NCBI GenBank assembly: GCA_902766675.1
Contig: CACXEN010000210.1
Location: 1-10,016, forward strand
Reading direction: 5' to 3'
Source: an uncultured Erysipelotrichaceae bacterium
GTDB lineage: Bacteria > Bacillota_I > Bacilli_A > Erysipelotrichales > Erysipelotrichaceae
Length of the DNA: 10,016 nt
The first letter of the stretch is position 1. Every line of letters starts with the position of its first letter. The notes under the pieces were generated by a model. The model saw nothing but the letters and a program-made list of their open reading frames with translations. It did not search any database and was not told where the DNA came from. Of this stretch, positions 6,679 to 10,016 are shown in pieces. Position numbers and translations under genes: made by a program.

Positions 6679-7735
6679 TTGCCTCAACTCCTTCCGCTTT
6701 ATTCTTCTTTAAGAATTTAAATAATCCCGAAATTTTTTCTTTCGCTGTCGCATTATTTGATACAAGCATAATTAGAATTAATATGATTGCATAAATAATC
6801 ATTCGATAGTTTTGTAGTGATCGCAATAATTCTGGAAGTACCATCAAGATTGCTGTTGAAATAATTGTACCCTTCATATTTCCTAATCCACCTAATACAA
6901 CATATACAAGTATTAAGATGGATGAGTTAAAGTCAAAATTCAGTGGCATCAATGTAGAGAAATTCATTCCATATAATGCACCTGCAGCACCTGCTAAACT
7001 AGCAGATGTCACAAATGCCAACATCTTTGTATTCGCTACATGAATACCAATCGATTCAGCCGCAATACGATTATCTCTTGTGGCCATAATTGCACGACCA
7101 TTTCTGCTATACATTAAGTTATATACAATTGCTAAAGCAACTAATACAAGAATGATACCTGCAGTAAATGTCGCAATTCTATCAATACCATTGGCTCCCA
7201 TTGGGCCACTTAGAAGCACACGTCCTCCTTCGCCCAACTCTAATGTATTGTTGATGAAACTAACTTGGAATCCATTTTTATCAATTCCAATATATAAGTT
7301 ATTGATTAAACTCATAATGATTTGACCAAAGGCAAGTGTTACAATTGCCAAATAGTCACCTTGTAGTTTCAACACTGGAATACCAATCAAATAACCAAAT
7401 ATACCAGCTACAATTGCTCCACAAATGATTACAATAATCAAACGAATTATTCCATTTGGAATCATAGTGGATAAAGCACCTGAAACGATAACACCTGTAA
7501 ATCCACCAACACTCATGAATCCAGCTTGACCAAGGTTTAACTCTCCTGAAATACCAACATTTAGATTTAATCCGATTCCAGCAACGATGAAACAGCATAC
7601 TGGCACAAGAAGACCAGAGAATAGAGAACCTAAATTACCAGTCTTTTGCAAGATTGTTAATACAATATATGCAACTATAACTAGTAAGTATGTAGTCGTT
7701 CTAGAAATATGTTTTTTATCAAATATTGTCTTCAT
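6671..7735 (-). CDS. livM: Branched-chain amino acid ABC transporter permease LivM
   Basis: The product is a 354-residue integral membrane protein with about 8-10 hydrophobic segments. LivM hallmarks are present: GLNLNVGISGELNLGQAGFM (55-74), LQGDYLAIVTLAFGQI (124-139), a cytoplasmic coupling loop GRAIMATRDNRIAAESIGI (213-231) that would contact the ATPases, and VVLGGLGNMKGTII (279-292). The charged C-terminal tail (332-354) is presumably cytosolic. With LivH it forms the translocation channel. ATG 7735 follows the livH stop by one base; GAGAAGG about 9 bases upstream serves as ribosome site. Its 3' end overlaps livG by 8 bases. Confidence 0.95.
   Translation of the reverse strand: MKTIFDKKHISRTTTYLLVIVAYIVLTILQKTGNLGSLFSGLLVPVCCFIVAGIGLNLNVGISGELNLGQAGFMSVGGFTGVIVSGALSTMIPNGIIRLIIVIICGAIVAGIFGYLIGIPVLKLQGDYLAIVTLAFGQIIMSLINNLYIGIDKNGFQVSFINNTLELGEGGRVLLSGPMGANGIDRIATFTAGIILVLVALAIVYNLMYSRNGRAIMATRDNRIAAESIGIHVANTKMLAFVTSASLAGAAGALYGMNFSTLMPLNFDFNSSILILVYVVLGGLGNMKGTIISTAILMVLPELLRSLQNYRMIIYAIILILIMLVSNNATAKEKISGLFKFLKKNKAEGVEANE
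6688..6693 (-). promoter_or_regulatory. Shine-Dalgarno deciding the livG start
   Basis: AAGGAG on the minus strand, within the last codons of livM, is 9 bases from ATG 6678 and directly adjacent to the alternative TTG at 6687. The spacing favours the ATG. Confidence 0.75.
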
Positions 7736-7736
7736 C

Positions 7737-8618
7737 CTACACCTTCTCTCTAATCTTTTTACCTAACAAGCCAGTTGGTTTGATAAGTAATACCACAATC
7801 AAAACCGCAAATACAATTGCGTCACTTAATTGTGTACTGATATATGCTTTTGTTAGTGTTTCTATAATGCCAAGCGCAAGTCCACCTAAAAACGCACCAG
7901 GAATAGATCCAATACCACCGAATACTGCAGCAGTAAATGCTTTAATACCAGGCATAGAACCAAGTGTAGGTGATACAGCTGGATATTGTGCACAGAATAA
8001 TACTGCCGCAATAGCAGCTAATCCTGAGCCAATTGCGAATGTAATAGATATAATGCGATTCACATTAATTCCCATCAATGTTGCAGCACCTTTATCTTCT
8101 GAACAGGCACGCATTGCGGATCCTGTTTTTGTTCTATTGATAAATAGAGAGAGACAAACCATGACGAATATGCACACCAGAATTGTGATAATTGTTAAAT
8201 ATGAAATAGATAGTTGCCCATCAAATAAATGTAATTGACCATTGCCGAAAACACTTGGATACATTTTTGCGGATGATGACCACAACAATTGTGCACCATT
8301 TTGTAAAAAATAACTTACACCAATTGCAGTGATTAATACTGCTAAACTAGGTGCTTGACGCAATGGTTTATATGCGAATCTTTCAATTGTTACACCTAGG
8401 ATTACACATACAGCTATTGCTGCGATGACTGCGACATATACTGGCAATCCAAATGATGCCATCACAAAATATGAAATATAAGCGCCAATCATGATGACAT
8501 CACCATGAGCGAAGTTTAACATTTTTGCGATACCATAAACCATGGAATAACCTAATGCAATAATCGCATATACGCTACCTAAACTTAGGCCACTAAATAG
8601 ATAAGACAAAAAGGCCAT
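7737..8618 (-). CDS. livH: Branched-chain amino acid ABC transporter permease LivH
   Basis: The product is a 293-residue integral membrane protein, the usual LivH length, with about 8 hydrophobic segments. Family features in order: SGLSLGSVYAIIALGYSMVY (9-28), AKMLNFAHGDVIMIGAY (31-47), YKPLR followed by AVLITAIGVS (83-102), coupling loop TKTGSAMRACSEDKGAATLM (163-182), AVFGGIGSIPGAFLGG (231-246), and KPTGLLGKK near the C-terminus. Together with LivM it forms the membrane channel of the importer. A strong Shine-Dalgarno (AAGGAGG, 8624-8630) lies 5 bases before ATG 8618. It is separated from livJ by a 92-base gap holding a hairpin and from livM by one base. Confidence 0.96.
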   Translation of the reverse strand: MAFLSYLFSGLSLGSVYAIIALGYSMVYGIAKMLNFAHGDVIMIGAYISYFVMASFGLPVYVAVIAAIAVCVILGVTIERFAYKPLRQAPSLAVLITAIGVSYFLQNGAQLLWSSSAKMYPSVFGNGQLHLFDGQLSISYLTIITILVCIFVMVCLSLFINRTKTGSAMRACSEDKGAATLMGINVNRIISITFAIGSGLAAIAAVLFCAQYPAVSPTLGSMPGIKAFTAAVFGGIGSIPGAFLGGLALGIIETLTKAYISTQLSDAIVFAVLIVVLLIKPTGLLGKKIREKV

Positions 8619-8651
8619 AGTTTCCTCCTTTCCTTCCTATATACAATAATA

Positions 8652-8684
8652 AAGGTTACCAATTAATCATATATTGGCAACCTT
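8652..8684 (-). terminator. Intra-operon hairpin after livJ, possible partial terminator or mRNA stabiliser
   Basis: In the minus-strand RNA, AAGGUUGCCAAU (8684-8673) pairs with AUUGGUAACCUU (8663-8652), a 12-base stem with one G-U pair and a 9-base loop. The sequence after it is U-rich but broken (UAUUAUUGUAU), so termination should be incomplete. The G-U pair makes the stem fold better as minus-strand RNA than as plus-strand RNA, where it would be an A-C mismatch. It lies between the binding-protein gene and the membrane and ATPase genes. Confidence 0.6.
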
Positions 8685-8710
8685 CAAAATCAAAGTCTTA
8701 TTTTAATAAA

Positions 8711-9901
8711 TTAGTCTTGAACACCTACATAGACACCGTTTTGAATTACCATGGCTTTTGGTTCTTTAGAAACTTCACCAGTTTTTGCCCATGTCATTTC
8801 ACTACCAGTAATACCATCAAATGTCATAGATGTAAATTGTTCAATCATTTTTCCAGAAATTTCTTCAGCACTCATATCAGCTGTAATACCAGCTGCTTCA
8901 CATGCTTGTGCATATGCATAAACTACATCATATGCGTCAGCTGCGAATTGGTTTGGTACTTCACCATACTTTTCTTGATATTTCTTTACAAAGTTTGCTG
9001 TCTTTTCGTCGGTTGCATCTGCGCTAAATGGTGTTAATAGATATACACCTTCTGCAAGGCTTGTATCAAAGCCTTCAACACCTAATAGACCATCTAGACC
9101 ATCTACACCGAACACTGTTGGCTTATAGCCAGCTTGATTAGCCGCAACAAGAACAGCTGCTGCTGGTTCGTAATATATAGGTAGGAATAAAATATCTGCT
9201 CCAGCATCTTGTGCTGTCTTAATTTGTACTGCGAAGTCTTTTTCATTTGAAGAATCAAATGTTGGTTCACATACGATTTCTAATCCAACATTCTTAGCTT
9301 CTTCCACAAACTTATCATGTACACCTGTTGAATATGGATCGTCATTCTTCCAAATAATAGCTACTTTAGAACCTAGATCAGGATGCTCTTTTAGATATTG
9401 TGCACTAGCTGCACCTTGGTTAGGATCTGTAAAGCACATTTGGAATACATTTCCATAGTATTCATTTGTGTTTGAATTATAGATAACATCCATAGAACTT
9501 CCAGATGGAGTTATTGCAAAGATTTTATCAGCTTGATAATCTGCAGAAACTGCAGCACCTGCACCAGATGTTACGTTACCCATAGAAATTTGCATACCCC
9601 AGTCTTTTAATACACCATATGCATTAGGTGCTTTTGCTGGATCAGCTTCATCATCTTGTGTATTCAATACGAATTGTACGCCGCCTTTCGCATTCACTTC
9701 TTCTAATGCAATTTCAGCACCTCTTTGTACTGCTTGTCCATAAATTGCTGCTCCACCTGTTAATGGACCAGACAGACCAAGTTTAATTGCATTAGCAGAT
9801 TCTGATGCATTACCGGATTCTGAGTTAGAGCTACCGCATGCAATCATTGCGACTGCCATCACAGTAGCGAATCCTCCTTTTAACATTTTCTTAAAATTCA
9901 T
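8711..9901 (-). CDS. livJ: Branched-chain amino acid ABC transporter substrate-binding lipoprotein LivJ
   Basis: The product is a 396-residue extracellular binding protein of the type I periplasmic-binding fold (Leu/Ile/Val-binding family). It has a lipoprotein signal peptide: basic MNFKKMLK, a hydrophobic stretch, and a lipobox ending MIAC, with Cys22 as lipid anchor. A Ser/Asn/Glu-rich linker (about 24-37) follows. The mature domain begins AIKLGLSGPLTGGAAIYGQA (38-57), followed by RGAEIALEEVNAKGG. Later segments such as QFAADAYDVVYAYAQA are typical of the family. It delivers leucine, isoleucine or valine to LivHM; exact specificity cannot be read. Start choice: ATG 9901 has GAGGG (9909-9913) 7 bases upstream. 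ATG 9907, two codons earlier, lies almost against that site and is less likely. It is the first gene of the operon. Confidence 0.95.
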   Translation of the reverse strand: MNFKKMLKGGFATVMAVAMIACGSSNSESGNASESANAIKLGLSGPLTGGAAIYGQAVQRGAEIALEEVNAKGGVQFVLNTQDDEADPAKAPNAYGVLKDWGMQISMGNVTSGAGAAVSADYQADKIFAITPSGSSMDVIYNSNTNEYYGNVFQMCFTDPNQGAASAQYLKEHPDLGSKVAIIWKNDDPYSTGVHDKFVEEAKNVGLEIVCEPTFDSSNEKDFAVQIKTAQDAGADILFLPIYYEPAAAVLVAANQAGYKPTVFGVDGLDGLLGVEGFDTSLAEGVYLLTPFSADATDEKTANFVKKYQEKYGEVPNQFAADAYDVVYAYAQACEAAGITADMSAEEISGKMIEQFTSMTFDGITGSEMTWAKTGEVSKEPKAMVIQNGVYVGVQD

Positions 9902-9908
9902 TTTCATT

Positions 9909-9914
9909 CCCTCT
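9909..9914 (-). promoter_or_regulatory. Shine-Dalgarno deciding the livJ start
   Basis: AGAGGG on the minus strand is 7 bases from ATG 9901 but only one base from ATG 9907, so the inner ATG is the better start. Confidence 0.6.
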
Positions 9915-9940
9915 ATTCTTTCTTTTTATTGAATAAGACA

Positions 9941-9969
9941 ATTATATGGATGGGAAATATGAAAATCAA
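9941..9969 (-). promoter_or_regulatory. Sigma-A-type promoter of the liv operon
   Basis: On the minus strand, TTGATT (9969-9964) and TATAAT (9946-9941) are separated by exactly 17 bases. The -10 is perfect and the -35 matches four of six. Transcription would begin near 9934, giving a leader of about 33 bases before ATG 9901. That is too short for a T-box or riboswitch, so control is probably at transcription initiation. Confidence 0.75.
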
Positions 9970-9972
9970 CAG

Positions 9973-9987
9973 AATTTTCACAGAATT
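9973..9987. promoter_or_regulatory. CodY-like operator 1 upstream of livJ
   Basis: The minus strand reads AATTCTGTGAAAATT, 13 of 15 matches to the CodY consensus AATTTTCWGAAAATT. It is centred about 46 bases upstream of the predicted start and nearly touches the -35 box. CodY represses branched-chain amino acid genes in many Firmicutes when these amino acids are plentiful. No codY gene is visible in the window, and AT-rich DNA gives chance matches. Confidence 0.5.
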
Positions 9988-9992
9988 TACAT

Positions 9993-10007
9993 ATTTTTCT
10001 GAAAATA
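9993..10007. promoter_or_regulatory. CodY-like operator 2 upstream of livJ
   Basis: The plus strand reads ATTTTTCTGAAAATA, also 13 of 15 to AATTTTCWGAAAATT, with the central TTTTCTGAAAA palindrome intact. Its centre is 20 bases, about two helical turns, from that of the first site. More sites may lie beyond the right edge. Confidence 0.5.
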
Positions 10008-10016
10008 ATTTACAAA

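Noticed and set aside
6679..6687. TTG start giving a three-residue longer LivG
   Set aside because: The Shine-Dalgarno AAGGAG directly abuts this TTG, while the downstream ATG has normal spacing and fits the family N-terminus.
7726..8238. Plus-strand frame of 170 codons opposite livH
   Set aside because: It is antisense to a clear LivH gene, shows no recognisable domain, and its Pro/Ile/Ala-rich composition is what an antisense reading of membrane-protein codons gives.
9902..9934. T-box or amino acid attenuator controlling livJ
   Set aside because: The predicted leader is only about 33 bases and contains no stem or terminator, so there is no room for such an element unless an earlier promoter exists beyond the window.
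1..10016. CRISPR array, mobile element, tRNA or rRNA gene
   Set aside because: No regularly spaced repeats, transposase or integrase frames, terminal inverted repeats, or recognisable tRNA or rRNA segments were seen on either strand.

Overview
The window looks like chromosomal DNA of a low-GC Gram-positive bacterium (Firmicutes). The codon third positions are AT-rich, Shine-Dalgarno sites are mostly AGGAG-like, promoters are sigma-A-like, and the substrate-binding protein is a lipoprotein. Protein flavour and gene order would suit Erysipelotrichia, Clostridia or streptococcus-like lineages, but I cannot place the species. Nothing points to phage, plasmid or transposon content, and there is no rRNA, tRNA or CRISPR array. 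Coding density is high: the longest gap without a gene is 200 bases.

Layout. (1) Bases 1-2936, minus strand: one very long open frame, still open at the left edge. It encodes a multidomain cyclic-di-GMP protein read as GAF-like, GGDEF, PAS, GGDEF, EAL, then the start of another PAS-like region. Both GGDEF motifs are altered, while every EAL catalytic residue I could check is present at canonical spacing, so a phosphodiesterase is the best guess. (2) Bases 2937-3136: divergent promoter region. (3) Bases 3137-4480, plus strand: a MATE-family efflux transporter whose extended -10 box lies only 7 bases before its start codon. (4) Bases 4479-4506: a hairpin shared as terminator by two convergent units. 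(5) Bases 4511-9901, minus strand: a complete branched-chain amino acid ABC importer operon, livJ-livH-livM-livG-livF, followed by a CBS-CBS-ACT protein. (6) Bases 9908-10016: the operon promoter, with two tandem sites resembling the CodY consensus just upstream of the -35 box.

How the genes work together. LivJ captures leucine, isoleucine or valine outside the membrane. LivH and LivM form the channel and LivG and LivF supply ATP hydrolysis. The last gene carries ligand-sensing CBS and ACT domains and is translationally tied to livF, so it may sense adenylates and amino acids and adjust transport or metabolism. The reading frames from livH to the CBS-ACT gene are separated by 3 bases or fewer or overlap, and the Shine-Dalgarno sites of the last two genes are built into the final codons of the preceding ATPases. 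A hairpin between livJ and livH may let the binding protein be made in excess.

Most of the window is well-known biology. I do not see a convincing undescribed system. The points worth a second look are the putative CodY sites, the possible leaderless MATE transcript, the unusual tandem-GGDEF architecture, and the role of the CBS-ACT protein.
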